From positions 1,550,001 through 1,614,000 of the forward strand of contig OY751489.1 in NCBI GenBank assembly GCA_963565915.1: a stretch of DNA of 64,000 bases. Reading direction: 5' to 3'. Position 1 is the stretch's first letter, and each line of letters starts with the position of its first letter. The stretch comes from Entoloma clypeatum (taxonomy: Eukaryota > Basidiomycota > Agaricomycetes > Agaricales > Entolomataceae). The notes below the pieces were generated by a model, which saw only the letters and a program-made list of their open reading frames with translations, searched no databases and was not told the origin of the DNA. Below, piece after piece: positions 31,578 through 44,965 of this stretch. The translations under genes were made by a program, and so were the position numbers.

Positions 31578-33863
31578 TACAGATCTTGTATGCATTTTGT
31601 TCTCAATGGCTAGCTGCAATATTCTTTTGGCTTTGGACTTGGGCTTCTGTTGGCATTCAGGTCTTAATTCGATTCAAATCACTTTGGATTATTCTGGCAT
31701 TGGCCTTGCTGCCAGTTACTTGTGCTTATAATCCTGAACAAGGATTTCCTGAGATTTCATTTCAGGACTTTAGTATCTTTGTATCAGAAAATTTCAATTC
31801 TAAAATCTCACTGAGTACAGTACTCATGGCTTTGCTCACTATGACCAACAACCCAGATTTGCTTAGTCTTCATGCTAAAGACATGACATCTAGTCATTTA
31901 TCTTTCACTGGTTGGATGACTTCACTTGCTTTTATTATAATACAATTACTGGGTGATAACGAGGCATCCTTGTTTTTTTCTGAAACAAGCACATTCAAAA
32001 AGAAGAATGAACAAGGGCAAATTAATGTCTTGAGCAAACAACTTGATGCATTTGCTCAATTGTTACATCTGTATCCTGTACGACAAAATGGTGAATTCAA
32101 AGGCAAACTGAAATCTGTTTCTCATACTGCTATTGAACCAATATATGTATTGGCTCCAAACACACCTGTTTGTTTGATGACATCTTGCAATTTTCATGTA
32201 CTCAAACATGAAACTCGGAACGTTGATATTCCTCATATTAAACTGATCAAAGGCACTACTATTCATGATCAAGCCTATATAGTTTCTGGAAAGTGTTTTA
32301 AATGCAACACTATATACTATGCTGATCATGAACGATCACTTGACAACAATACAGCAAAGCGATTATACTTGGAGTCTGCTCAATATCTTAAAGCTGGTCA
32401 AACACTTTGGGTTGATCGTATTTTTTCTAAAACAGTGTTAAATGCCATGTATAGCTTTCATGGATCCACTGCAGCTTATATGGAGTTTTGGAATAATAGC
32501 TTTGGCAATTCTGAACTGGATCTGAGTCATCAGCAAATCTGGAAAGTGTTTATTGAAGAGTCTACTCATATGATTGCTGCTGAATCAAATCAAATCTTGA
32601 TTCTGGAGATAATATTTCAATTGACAAGATAACTCAAAAAGCATATGAAGAACTATGTGCAGATGGAAAAATTGCTTTGGCTACTGATCATACTTGTACT
32701 GAATGTACTTAGCCATATAAACAACATGCCGAATTTCTAACTGGCGATGATCCTGCTGCTGTTGTTAGCATTGATGAAAATGCTCCAGTTCCTGTTTTAA
32801 CTGGTGAATTTGCTCTTGATGCTGCTCTTGATCAGCAACGTGCTCAACAAAATGCTACCAATCGAAATATACCACTTGTTAACTTTGTTAATTCTCTTGG
32901 CAACTCTGGCATGTGTAACATGATTGTTATGGATGGCATTGTTATGGGTGTACAACACTGTGCTTTTGAAACTGTTCACAATTACTATACAACATGCGTG
33001 GAGGAGTCTTCTGCCATGATCATGACATTGAATATGGTGATAAGTGTTGTATTAAGAACTGTAACACTAGGAAAATAAATGGTACTCAGGCTTGTGCTGA
33101 ACATCAGCCAGACTGGCAGTGACATGTTCAACGACAAACTCAGGATAATTTCTCTGGAGCTCGCAGAGTATTGCAAAGAGCTGCAAATGAAAATCAATCT
33201 TGGCAACCACAACAAAGATCTTATGTTCAGCCACATGATGAAGATGCTGATGGTATCACTATACAATCAAATTACTTTACCGCTGCTCAGTTTTACTGCG
33301 TTGAAACTATATGCAAGCCCTGTGGTGTTGTAGTAGCTTGGACAAAATTTGCTCATTCTGAATCTCCAACCAATATTCTCAACTTTTTAAATAAAGTCTA
33401 TTCTGAAAAGAATACTTGACCATCCTATGTTTGCATTGACAAAGCTTGCTTGGTGCTTCGAACTGCCATTGCCAATCCCATCTACAATGATTGGTTGGAT
33501 ACATCAAGATTGATTGTTGATGTTTATCACTATAAAAATCATCATACTTCAGTTTACTTGTGTCGAAAATGGTGTAATCCAGCACCTTTAAATGGTTCTG
33601 CACCAAATCTTGTGGTAATAGCTCAGGATGATCACAACAATCCTTACTACAAACGTGCATTCAATACACAAGTATGTATCTTTTATATAAAGCTTGTTAT
33701 TTATTAATTTTTGAATCAGGCTTGTGAACAATTCAATGCATGGTTGGGTGGATTCGAATCTATTATGAAGAGAATGACTGGAGAAAACTTTGATTGGTTT
33801 ATACATGTTATGCTTTTTTATCACACCCAACAGGTTTTAAAAAGACAAGCTAAAAGAGAGTAG
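31578..33863 (+). pseudogene. KDZ-superfamily transposase relative (unit II)
   Basis: Copy of 13,323-15,608, with the same domains and the same breaks (stops at 32,710, 33,120 and 33,417; intron 33,672-33,719). I saw no difference from unit I in this stretch. It begins about 50 bp (or 300 bp, if the ATG at 31,826 is used) after the accessory gene. Confidence 0.72.
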
Positions 33864-34273
33864 TTTAGTGATACAAATTGTTAAATCTATTATTGACTTG
33901 AAGATTTTTTGGTTCAAAATTTCAAAATATGATCAGATTCCGGTCGGATTCCAGTAGGAATGTAGCGGAATTCCTCAGGAATTTCTCTTTTACATCTTGT
34001 AAAAAAGATTTCTCAAATTCCTTAGAATTCCGATGATTCCTATCGGAATTTAGCATTCTGATCAGAATCTGAGCAGAATATAGTGGAATTCCCCTAAGGA
34101 ATTTTCTGTTTGAACACTTTCTAAAAATATTTTTGAATTCCTCTGGATTCCGATCAGATTCCTGTGGAATTTCAGATTCCAATCGGAATCCTCTGGAGGA
34201 TGTGGGGGAGTGTAAAGTACTGCAAATTTCCCCCAATGTGATGCACAATAACCTCAAATCTACTATCAATCTA

Positions 34274-34645
34274 CTAAACATCATCTATGTTATCCAACCC
34301 TGAGCTGTCATCCTCATCATCTGTCTCACCAGTGTGGCCCTGGAGCTCAAGACGGGCCTGCTGCTCAACCTCTCCCACAAGCTGGCGCATTGGTTCAACA
34401 CTATCAACAACCCCTGCATTGCAGCTAGTAGGAGTCATGTCAACTTCTTGGTTTGTCTGAAAAAGAATTATGTACAGTGCACACTTAAACAGGGGCTTTC
34501 GCTGATTCATCATTACCTGTACATCCAAGTTCACCCAGCCCTGAAGGTCAGCATGGCTAATGAGATGAAGTTTCTTGGCCTCTGTCTCCGTGAATTCTAC
34601 AGGGGCCAATGTCCCTGTGGACCATTCATTCACGCACCATGAAAT
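34274..34645 (-). pseudogene. 3'-terminal exons of an unrecognised minus-strand gene (unit II)
   Basis: Copy of 16,019-16,390 with the same 60-bp intron (34,457-34,516). It lies 57 bp outside the right TIR of the KDZ-like element. Confidence 0.4.
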
Positions 34646-34697
34646 CTTAAAACAAGAAGTGAGGCAAAAGAAATTGTGGTTGGAGGTCACTTATGAG

Positions 34698-36975
34698 TAG
34701 TGTTTCAAGGTTCAGTCCAATAAAACTGGAACCAGACCAGACTGAACCAAAAATGAACCGAAATAGACCAAGAATGTCTTGCTGAATTGGGATGGCCCCA
34801 GTCTTTGGTCTCAAGCAAGAATTTTTTCTTTGAAAACCAGTAAAAGACCGGTTGAGACCGGTATAAACCAGTCTTTTGTGTGCTGGTACAGGGTCTATAT
34901 ATGTATATACACGGCAGGGTATTGGGCATGAATGGGTGTGAGTACAGGCCATTGCGCTCGAGTGGGGCCATTGGGCTCAAGTGGTGGGCATTGTATGTGA
35001 GTCGAGGCCGTTGGGCATGAAGGGAGGGCATTGGGTGTGAGTCAAGGCCATTGGGCACAAGAAAGGGCCTTTGGGCTCAAGAATTGGTGGGTTGAAGCCG
35101 TTGGGCATAAATGGAGGGCGTTAGGCGCGAATTGAGGCCGTTGGGCACGAGTGGGGGCCGTTGGGCATGAGTGAGGGGTTGGATGTGAGTCGAGACTGTT
35201 GGGCGCAAGAGAGGGCCCTTGGGCATGAGAGGGCTGGCAGAGTCAGATGGTGAATTGGGCAAAGGGTTTGGCCCAGAAAGTCAGCCAAAAGCAAACAAGG
35301 GCAAATAGCCTGCCCTTGTTTGGATGTGCATCACACACACATCAAATGTGTCAAAGAAATGTAAACACACTTACAAAAAACATTGCACATCTGCCTACAT
35401 GTCTTACACAGGAGCAACACAGTTTGTGCACGATATCAATTAAGTACTATAGCATCATATGTCACTTTCTATGTATTTATTTTGTGAATTTCTGCCACAG
35501 AATTTATGATATAGTGATGCGGTGCTCCCACCAAATAATAGTAAACAATGTGCAGAATGCATTGCGCAGGCACATGGGCCCCTTCCTCATAGTCTAATAA
35601 TAGATTGAGGTAATAGAACTATACATGGGATATGTATTTACCTTCTGAAATACCTTATATAAATTTTAGAAGTCCAGATCAGATAGGAATAATCAAATGT
35701 GCATATTTCAGTAAAGGTGTTATATCTCCATAATGAATGCATCAAATTTGAGAAAACAAATGTGCTGGGAGGTGCCCCGAATGAGGAGAATCCAATCCTG
35801 AAATAAAAAATTTTGGTGAAATTTTCGATCTATCTTTGCTCATATTCATCTTATGAAGTCCTTTAATTTTATTTGAAGGGTCTCAATAGGCTCACATACA
35901 ATGATTCAATAGCATATATATATTACAGGTAGTTTAAAGTGGTTGTGGAAAGGAGGAAGCAAGAAAATACTGGTTTTTGTATTTGAAGGAACTCATGATG
36001 CACTGTTTATCATGATTTACAGTGTGTTTTGTGTATTATTTTGCAGTACAGACTTTCTACCATACATATCTCATGTATCTAACTGTTTAAATACTTACTA
36101 TTAGCTTTTGAGTATCTCTACATAGGTTTAGAACTATTTTTAGGACTTACAGTGCCACAGATTGGGCATTGATGGTGTGAGTTGCAACGGCGCGCGTCGC
36201 TCGGCATTGATGCTAAGCACTCTCAGCAATTGCCGAAAGTCAAACCATACATAAATCAACAGCCAGCCAAATGTTCCCATACTTTTTTTATCCCCCACCT
36301 CCACTCCACCCAGCCACTTCCCCTTCCCAATGGCTGCCTCTCGTGCACAACAACCCCCTCTAGTGCCCAACACCGTCGACTGACACCCAACGGCCCCTCT
36401 CAGTGCCCAATGCATGCCCAATGGCTGCCCCTCATGAGTCGTACTCTTACTAGTGCCCAATGGCCCTCTCTAACGCCCAACTGCCCTCTCTGATGTCCAA
36501 CGGTGTCAAGGCGTGCCCAACGGCACCTTCTCATGTCCAGCACTCCCCACTCATGCCCCACGGCCCTCTCTTGCCCCCAACAACACTCTTTTGTGCCTTA
36601 TGACCTCCAACTCATGTGCAACACCCTCCCTTCATGCTCAACACCCTGCCTTTGAGTCCAACAGCCCCCCACTCGTCTCACTTGCACCCAATGGCGTCCA
36701 CTCGCGCCCAATGGAGTCAGATGGCGAGACTCAGACAATACGCGCATGCGCCGTCCAGTAGCACACTTGTAGCCTAGTACAGTACATATTATGAGTCTGG
36801 ACCAGTTTAAACTGGTCCAGTCTCATCAGACCTGAATACATGGACTGGTCAGACTGGTCTCTCACCGGTCTGGTCCGGTTTTCCAAGGTGACTATGTAAA
36901 ATTGAGACCGGTGCGGTCCTCGGTCCTTTCTTTTCGGGGGTCAAAAATGAGACCAAACCAAACTTTCAATCACTA
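34698..36975. mobile_element. Minisatellite-bearing element A (unit II)
   Basis: Copy of 16,443-18,720: inverse arrays at 34,915-35,245 and 36,305-36,735 around a 1-kb core. Confidence 0.55.
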
Positions 36976-38867
36976 TTCTTACCCCCACCATCTCCCTCTC
37001 AACATGAGTGCTTTCCCCTCTCGTGTTCCACCACACGTCTGTAGCGCCCAATGGCCTCCCCTTGACCCCAACCCTCGTCCCACGTGCCCACTCTGACACC
37101 AAGTGTCGTTCTGTGTGTCCAACAGCCCTCTGTAGTGCCCAATGGCCTCCCCTCGAACCCAACCATCACCCCACACCCAATGGCCCTCTGTAATGCCCAA
37201 CAGCCCTCTGTAATGCCCAACGGCCTGCCCTGACGCCGTTGGGCATGAGTGGACGCGACATGTTGGGCATCGTTGGGCGCGAGTGGGCGTGTTGGGCATG
37301 AGTGGATGCTGTTGGGCATGAGTGGATGCTGTTGGGCATGAGTGGATGCTGTTGGGCATGAGTGGACATTGTTGGGCGCGAGTGGACGCTGTTGGGTGCG
37401 AGTGAGACAAGTGGGGGGCTGTTGGGCTCAAAGGCAGGGTGTTAGGCATGAGTTGAGGCTGTTGGGCGCAAAAAGGGGCTGTTGGGCACTAGAGGGGGCT
37501 GTTGGGCGGCAGAGGGGGCCATTGGGCACGAGTGGAGGCTGTTGGGCTCGAAGGGACGGCATTGGGCGGGAGTGGACGGCGTTGGGCATTAGAGGCCGCC
37601 AGTGGGCATGAGAGTGGGCCATTGGGCATGAGTGGTGGCTGTTGGGTGGAGGTGGTGGCCAGATGGAGTGGAGGTGGGGGAAAAGAAAACTGTGGGAACA
37701 TTTTGCTGGCAATCAACTTATGGTTCGAGTTTCGGCGATTGCCAAAAATGCTGGGCAGTCAATGCCGAGCGATGCACATCGTCGAAACTTGTACTCTCGA
37801 TGCCCAAACCATGGCACCACCAGTCCCAAAAATTATTCATAACTTATGTAGAGATACTTGAAACCAATAGTAAGTATATATACAGTTACATATATTAGCT
37901 ATGTCTGGTAGAGAGTCTATGTAGCAGAATGATGTATCGAAACACCCTGTAAATCGTGATAAACAGTGCAGCATGAGTTCCCTTGAACACAAAAAGCAAC
38001 ATTTCTTACTTCTTCCTTTCCACAACCACATTAGATTACATGTAATATATATATACTATTTAACCATTGCATGTGAACCTATTGAGACCATTCAAACACA
38101 ATTCAAGGTCTTTATAAGGTGAATATGAGCAGAATAGGTCGAAAATTTGACCAAAAATTTTTATTTCAGATTTGGATTCTCCACATTCAGAGGATCTTAT
38201 AGCACATTTGTTTTTCAAATTTGGTTGATTCATTATGGAGATATAACATGTTTACTGAAATCTGCACATTTCATTATTTCTATCATATCTAGACTTCTAA
38301 AAATTATACAAAGTGTGTCAGAAGGTGAATACATATCCCATAAGTAGTTCTATCACTTTAAGCTATTATTAGGCTATGAGGAAGGCACTGCGCGCGCCTG
38401 TGCAATGCATTTTGTGCATTGTTTACTATTATTTGTTGCAGAGCATGGCACCTCTATAACTTAAAATCTGTGGCAAAATTTCAGAAAAACAATACATATT
38501 GAGTGAGATATAATCCCCTCCTACATAATTGATATAGTAGAAACCCTTACTTGTTCCTGTGTAGACATAATAAGCAGATGTGCGATGTTTTTGGGGATTT
38601 GTTTACATGTATTTGACACATTTGATGCGCGCTTGATGCACATCATCCAACGTCGAAACAACGCATCCACCCATTTCTGACCTTGCAATGAGGGGCACAC
38701 ATGTTGAAAAGGTTAAAATATATTTATAGATTTTATTGAAAGCCTGTGTCTACATGTGATCGGGGCAGGGGGGGGGGTGCACACACCTTTTGTCTTTTTT
38801 GGCTGGTTGTGCCTATTTGGGAAGTGAAAAAGTGGGTATGGAGAGTGAGTGAGCAAGAAATTACAAT
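36976..38867. mobile_element. Minisatellite element A' (unit II)
   Basis: Copy of 18,721-20,612, including the consecutive exact 20-bp units at about 37,293-37,352. Confidence 0.5.
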
Positions 38868-38904
38868 GGTTTCGTGGCTTAGTTGGTTAAGTTGTTAGAA
38901 TAAT
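38868..38904 (+). other. tRNA-like 5' half cut by the gypsy LTR (unit II)
   Basis: Copy of 20,613-20,649. Confidence 0.3.
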
Positions 38905-39173
38905 TGTTACAGACTCTACGGTATGAGGACCACATCATATCTTTTACTTATTGGCCTGACTCGGCGCCCTCTTACGAACTCACTATGTCCAATATCTACT
39001 TTCACAACCTTCAATTCCCAGTCTGACTCATTATATTACTTCATCATCCCCTTTAGTATACTTCGCTCCCATGCTGACTCACTTTCTGCAGTCAGCTTAC
39101 TCACTTTGCTCTTCGCCTTTCCACTTTCCTGCATACTCTGCCCGAACCTTGGAACGGTTTGTTAAGCATAACA
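38905..39173 (+). repeat. gypsy 5' LTR, 269 bp, promoter deleted (E2)
   Basis: Same deleted form as at 20,650-20,918. The PBS follows at 39,176-39,186. Confidence 0.88.
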
Positions 39174-39233
39174 AGTTGCTAAATCTTGTTAGGTTCGCCC
39201 AGAGCAAAGAGAGCAACTACCAGACGAGTCAAG

Positions 39234-40376
39234 ATGTCGCGCTTCTTTGAAGACTTCACCAGTAACCCATTCAGCACGCCAGAAGCCCGACAGGAGGAGC
39301 TAAGTCCTCGAGACAGTATCAATTTTACACTCATCCAGCAGTACATCAAATCGGAGATCCGTCGCATCCTACAGCAGGTGCTTGACGAAGAACTAGACAA
39401 CGACGAGCATCGCCCCCACGGCGAGATAGCAGAGAGCATCCATCTTGCTCGGCAACACCAGATCACGCGTTACAACGCCTGACAGAACGAACTCGAAAGC
39501 TTTCGCGTTCAAGAAGGACCTCAGACAGGTCAGATCACAGAGATCAGAGAGTTTATCGGTGTCCAGACAACCGTTATCAGAAGATTGATTAGGACGCTCA
39601 CATCAAGATGTCCCAGAGCCACATCATCACATCTTACTCGAAGCAGCAGATCTACGCCCACTTCACCACCGAAGAACAACAGACCGAGTACAACCGCTGG
39701 GCACGAAACGAGAGACTTGACCCCTTCTCGAGACCAACAGACGTGCAGGAACAGAGATTCCTTAGAGATTTACAGAGGAAATACTCTGAACGTTTTGCCA
39801 CCAATTCCGCCGACGAGTCCCCTGACAAATTTACTTTTGACTCCGCGCAGTCAGATATTGAACAGACACCTAGAACAGGGACTCATTTTCAATCCTTACC
39901 TGTATCCCGAACCCCATCTTCATCCCAACAACCCAACCCCACTTCTTCTCTGCAGAATCTCTGAACAAGTGGCTAGCGATGGCAAGACGTACACCGATTA
40001 CGCAAAGGAGATCCGAAACAAGGGATGACAGATGGAAGGACACACACTGGTCATCCGAGGTGGCGGCGACATGCACACCGGATCGGGTACCACTTATGGT
40101 GGTCAGGGCAAAGCCATGGAAATCGACAAAGCAGGAGTCGCCCGTTGCTACAACTGTCAACGCTTCAGTCATCTGGATAAAGACTGTAGCGCTCCAAAGA
40201 AGAAAGATGGTCGCAAGTGTTTCAACTGTGACCTAGAAGGCCATATCACGCGCAACTGCCGCAAGCCGAAGAAGAACTCCGGAAGGGTTAGGAAGGTGGC
40301 CGAGGAAGATGCCGAGAATGATGAAACCACAATCTTAGAAGCCGACAAGAAGGATTTTCCCGAAGGGTCCGATTAA
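39234..40376 (+). pseudogene. gag: Degenerate gypsy gag (E2)
   Basis: As in E1, with the same stop (39,480) and the same capsid deletion. Differences include Asp-to-Asn near 39,319 (a CpG transition) and LAKDC-to-LDKDC in the first zinc knuckle. Confidence 0.8.
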
Positions 40377-40409
40377 ACGACGCTAAGTCGCGACCCTTAT
40401 CTATTAAAC

Positions 40410-43400
40410 GGACTTGCTTGCCTTGTATGACTGCAGACAATAGAACTTATGTCATCCCTGCCAAGCGAGCCACTGCGTCGACTAAGATTGTGAAGGGAGA
40501 TAAACCTCCAAAAAGACGAGAGATCAGGCTGTTAGCTCAGCTCAGGACACGATGAGGGCCAAAGGTTATCCGACCTGAGGTTGACAGCGGATGTGAACGC
40601 ACGTGCATCCATCCCAGAATAGTACGCGAACAGAACCTCCCCACACGAGGAATACCACCCATAGCAATTCTAAATGCGGATGGATCACCAAATTGACAAC
40701 AGAAAGCAAGCCAACTTGCCGAAATCAAACTGGATTTGGGAGCACATCAGGAAACCATGGAAGCAATGGTACTGGACATTGGGAGAACGGACATGCTCTT
40801 GGGACATGACTGGTTGGTGCACCACAACCCCACAATCAATTGGACAACCGGCGCGGTAACATTTAACCGGTGCCCAACAACATGTCGAACCAAACACTTG
40901 GATTTCAGAATTAACCTTAATGGTCGCAAACACTGGGTTCGCATGGTTGAGGTGCGCGACAAAGATGTACCCAAAAGGTCGGATCAGAAATGGAAGCCTG
41001 GAGACCCTATCTTGGAAGCTGTCACTCCCACACCACCTCCCACGACCAAATGACCCTCATATGTTGAACGATTTGCTCATCCCTTCAAGAAGGAGAACTT
41101 TGATAAGATTCCAAAGGAAAGGGAATGGGACCATGGTATCAAACTTACACTGGATGCACCAAAGGAACTAGGGGGAAATACATATCCCATGACACAAAAG
41201 AAACAAGAGGAATTGGACACATTCATTGACGAGGGTTAGCAACTGGCAAGATCCACCTGTCCAAATCCCCTTATGCCTCCCCTTGCTTCTTCATCAACAA
41301 GAAGGATGGCTCCAAACGATTGGTACAAGATTACCGCATGGTCAATAAATTCACGGTCAAAGACAAGTTCCCACTCCCATGAATATCCGATCTCTTGGAC
41401 GTACTGAAAGATGCGGTCTACTTCAATAAAATGGACATCATGTGGGGCTATAACAACGTCCGGATTAAGGAGGGCGATGAATGGAAAGCTGCCTTCCTCA
41501 CCAGTCGAGGGTTGTTCAAACCATTGGTCATGTTTTTTGGTCTTTGCAACTCCCCGGGAACGTTCTCGCGAATGATGGCTAGTCTATTCCAGGACCAGAT
41601 CTGCCGACGTATCTGCGTGATCTACATGGATGACATCGTGGTTATCGGTAAAACCAAGGAAGAACTCGCGCGAAACACTGAAGAAATCCTACAGATCCTA
41701 TTGGACAATGATTTGTTCCTAAAGGAGAAGAAGTGTTTCTGGGAAGTAACAAAATGTCCTATATTGGGATATGTCATTGGTGAGGGACGTGTCGAGATGG
41801 AAACCAAAAAGGTGGATACAATTCAAAACTGGCGAGCACCCACATCAAAAAAGGAAGTTCAGAAGTTCCTTGGATTTGCTAACTTCTATCAACGTTTTAT
41901 TGAAGGGTACTCAAACATCGCGAAACCTCTCACCGCGCTCACAGGCGGTACGGCATTTACTTGGGGACCAACGGAGCAGCAAGCTTTTGAAGGTCTCATA
42001 CGGGCAATTACATCGGCACCAGTCTTGGCATTACCAAAACCAGAGGGACAGTTCAGGGTTGAAACCGATGCATCGGGCTATGCAATTGGAGCAGTACTCT
42101 CTCAGAAGCAAGACGACAAATGGCACCCCATCGTGTTCTGGTCACGGACCATGTCCGCGGCCGAACAGAATTACGAGATATATGACAAGGAACTCCTGGC
42201 GGTCGTGGAAGCATTGAAAGATTGGAGACACTATCTGCTCGAAGCCAGGAAACGTTTCGAAATCTTGACCGATCACAAGAACCTGGAATATTTCTGTCGT
42301 CCTCAAGACCTGAATCAACGACAGCGACGCTGGAAAATGAAGTTACAAGACTATGACTTCGAATTACGGCATGTGCCCGGCAAGACCAATGCAAAAGCGG
42401 ACATCCTGTCACGCTTACCCTGGTATGAAGCAGAACTCGAACCACAGGACAGTGACCAAATGCTCAAGGAGGGACTATTCTTGAAACGGTTGGAATCAGA
42501 AGATGTGGTACAAATGGAAATGTTCATGGAGGAACAATTCTTTGAAGGGGGTGAGACATCTGATTCCATCAAAATTGGAAACATCACAACCATTGAAAAC
42601 CCATGGATCGCACGCATCAAGGCTTCGAACCGCATGGAGACAGAAGTAGCGCAAGGCCTAAAAAAGAACCCTCATTGGTATCAACAGGAGAATGGGATCA
42701 CCTATGCAGGAGAACGAGTCTATGTCCCGCCAGATCCACAATTACGACAAGAATTAATGTTCGAGTCACAGCATGCACCAGTGGCTGGACATCCAGGACA
42801 GTACTGGACACATGAACTCCTCACTCACACCTACTGGTGGCCTACCATACTGCATGATGTGAAGAAGTACGTGAAGGGTTGCGACACTTGTCAACACAAC
42901 AAGATTAACCGACAAAAGCGACATGCTCTGCTACATCCCCATGCAGCACCAAGTCACCCATGGGAAGACATAGGAATCGACGTTGTGGGACCGATACCAG
43001 AATCTGATGGAAAAAACGCAATTCTGGTCATCACGGATAGACATTCAAAGATGCTTCACCTTATTCCGACAACCGTGGAACTATCAGCTGAAGGATTAGC
43101 CAAGATCTATCAGGATCAGATATGGAAGCTTCATGGGATCCCCAAGAAGATCATCAGCGATAGGGGACCACAGTTCGCCGCGAAGTTCATGGAGATACTC
43201 TGCCGCATGCTAGGGATCAAGAGAAACCTGTCCACCGCATACCACCCACAGACTGATGGACAGGCCGAGCGATTGCATCAGGAGACGGAAGCGTTCTTAT
43301 GAAACTTTGTCAACCATCTACAGGATGATTGGGCTGAATGGATCGCAATCGCAGAGTTCCAGTACAATGACAAAGAACATCAGGCGACGAAGTACACCCC

Positions 43401-44025
43401 ATTCTACCTCAACTACGGTTTACATCCGTGGAAGGGAGAGCTTGTGTTAGAAGATACCAATCCGGCTGCCAACGACTTCTTGAAAAAACTCAAACAGGCA
43501 CAAGAAGAAGCCAATGCTGTGCTGAAACAAGCACAGGATCAGATGAAGAAGACAGTTGACACACAGCGAAGTCCGTCTTGGAACTACCACATCAGAGACA
43601 AGGTGTGGCTGGAAGGAACTAACATCAGGACCGATCGCCCCTCAAAGAAACTTGATGCACTCCGACATGGACCATTCAAAGTCCTAGAGAAGAAAGGAGC
43701 TAGCGCGTACCTTCTTGATCTTCCGAAGACTTGGAAGATGATTCACCCTGTGTTCAACGAGACCCTGTTGTCACCATATGAAACTCTGAAGTACGCCATC
43801 CAGAAAAAGAAACCAGCCCCTCATCTGATCATCGTCGAAGGACAAGAAGAGTACCATGTGTCTACGATCCTAGACTCTCAAAAGTTCCGTGGAAAGATCC
43901 AGTACCTCGTCCAGTGGGAAGGATATGGTCCAGAAGAGAACACATGGGAACCTCGAACTAATGTTCAGAACGCTCAAGATTTGATCCGTGATTTCCATCG
44001 GCAGAACCCGTCTCGTCCACAATAA
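40410..44025 (+). pseudogene. pol: Degenerate gypsy pol (E2)
   Basis: As in E1 with the same stops (40,553, 40,694, 41,051, 41,380, 43,300) and the same -1 break. It differs by Arg-to-Cys in RNase H (near 42,297) and keeps the family-typical Gly in AGHPGQYW of integrase, where E0 and E1 have Val. Confidence 0.88.
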
Positions 44026-44158
44026 AAGACGAGTTCTCAAAACCCATGGCAGTATCGACCTCATCAGTCAACCACACACCGAGTTCCCCGCTCTAATCTT
44101 CTCCCTGCCAAATATAGCCACCCCATTCTTCTTTTACCTCTCAACCATCCTCACCACC

Positions 44159-44389
44159 ATGTCAAACACCATCGTCACCTCCACCTCCACCACCGACATC
44201 AACCCCGCCATCGCCGCCCTCATGAATGAGGCACTCTCCATGAGAGACCAAATCCACGCTCTCGAAACTTCCCTTGCCGACCTCCTCCATCGCCAGATGC
44301 ATATCCGGCTCCACTCGCTGTCCAACCTACCTGTCGCCCGAGTCCCAAGGAAAAACAAATTCTCGGAAACTACACCAGCACCCTCGTGA
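44159..44389 (+). pseudogene. Third ORF, frameshifted (E2)
   Basis: Copy of the 123-residue ORF with one C missing near 44,338 (GTCGCCCGAG against GTCGCCCCGAG). The frame ends at 44,389 after 76 residues. Downstream, the former C-terminus is still recognisable in another frame to about 44,529. Confidence 0.7.
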
Positions 44390-44563
44390 TCGAGAATCGA
44401 CGTATTCGGCTGGCTATCAAAGGCCTCGAACTCGCCGTAGCCATCAACGAGGAGTTGATATATGATTGGAGCCTCAAGGAAAGTCCGAACTGGTCTGATC
44501 CCAGCAACAACGAGGGATGGGGACAGTGACTGTGTGAGGACACAGAGCTTGGAGAGGGGAACA

Positions 44564-44965
44564 TGTTATGGACTCTACAGTATGAGGACCACATCATATC
44601 TTTTACTTATTGGTCCGACTCAGCGCCCTCTTACAAACTCACTATGTCCAATGTCTACTTTCGCAACCTTCGATTCCCAGTCTGACTCATTACATTACTT
44701 CGTCATCCCCTTTAGTATACTCTGCTCCCGCGCTGACTCGCTTTCCGCAGTCAGCTTACTCACTGTACATAGCCTTCTGCAGTCGCCTTACTCATGCGCA
44801 CTGCCTTCCGCAGTACTGACTCATCCGCTACCGCCTATAGTCAGTACCTATATAAACCTCTTGTACTGTAGTAGATTCCTTAGATTTAGCAATCACTTTG
44901 CTCTTCGCCTTTCCACTTTCCTGCATACTCTGCCTGAACCTTGGAACAGTTTGTTAAGCATAACA
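44564..44965 (+). repeat. gypsy 3' LTR, 402 bp (E2)
   Basis: TGTTATGG...CATAACA with TATATAAA near 44,850 and the AGATTTAGCAA start sequence near 44,881. Its first part (ACTCTACAGTATGAGGACC) matches the 5' LTRs at 20,650 and 38,905 rather than the 388-bp LTRs. Confidence 0.92.

Larger units (their letters stand above)
28376..34217 (+). mobile_element. KDZ-like DNA transposon (unit II), uninterrupted, 5.84 kb
   Basis: Same 19-bp inverted repeats as in unit I (28,376-28,394 and 34,199-34,217) and the same subterminal GGAATTCC clusters (28,376-28,590 and 33,927-34,198), here without the gypsy insertion. It holds two genes in the same direction: the accessory gene (28,759-31,524) and the broken transposase (31,578-33,863). 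Confidence 0.7.
1..44563. repeat. 18,255-bp tandem segmental duplication (two full units and a partial third)
   Basis: Sequence from position 1 recurs at 24,359 and again at 42,614. The offset is 24,358 up to the gypsy insertion at 5,703 and 18,255 after it; the 6,103-bp difference equals the inserted element plus its 5-bp target duplication. The copies differ at only a handful of bases by eye, for example near 12,039, 12,069, 21,063, 21,934, 24,042 and 24,542. Similarity falls off abruptly after about 44,330, and unit III ends at the gypsy 3' LTR (44,564-44,965). The unit is a 12.2-kb non-LTR block plus one gypsy element, so the repeat is probably a product of unequal exchange between gypsy copies. 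The left boundary is outside the window. Confidence 0.95.
38905..44965 (+). mobile_element. Decayed Ty3/gypsy chromovirus (E2), right end of the array
   Basis: The 5' LTR and interior follow E1 closely, but the 3' LTR is of the other type (402 bp, matching the 5' LTR in its first 140 bases), so this copy carries the 3' end of the original right-hand parent. After 44,965 the sequence enters a copia element. No matching target duplication (ATAAT left, ATCAG right). Confidence 0.9.

Noticed and set aside
1..44563. CRISPR array or bacterial operon reading of the repeats
   Set aside because: The repeats are long, transposon-derived or minisatellite without unique spacers, and introns and retrotransposon families are fungal.
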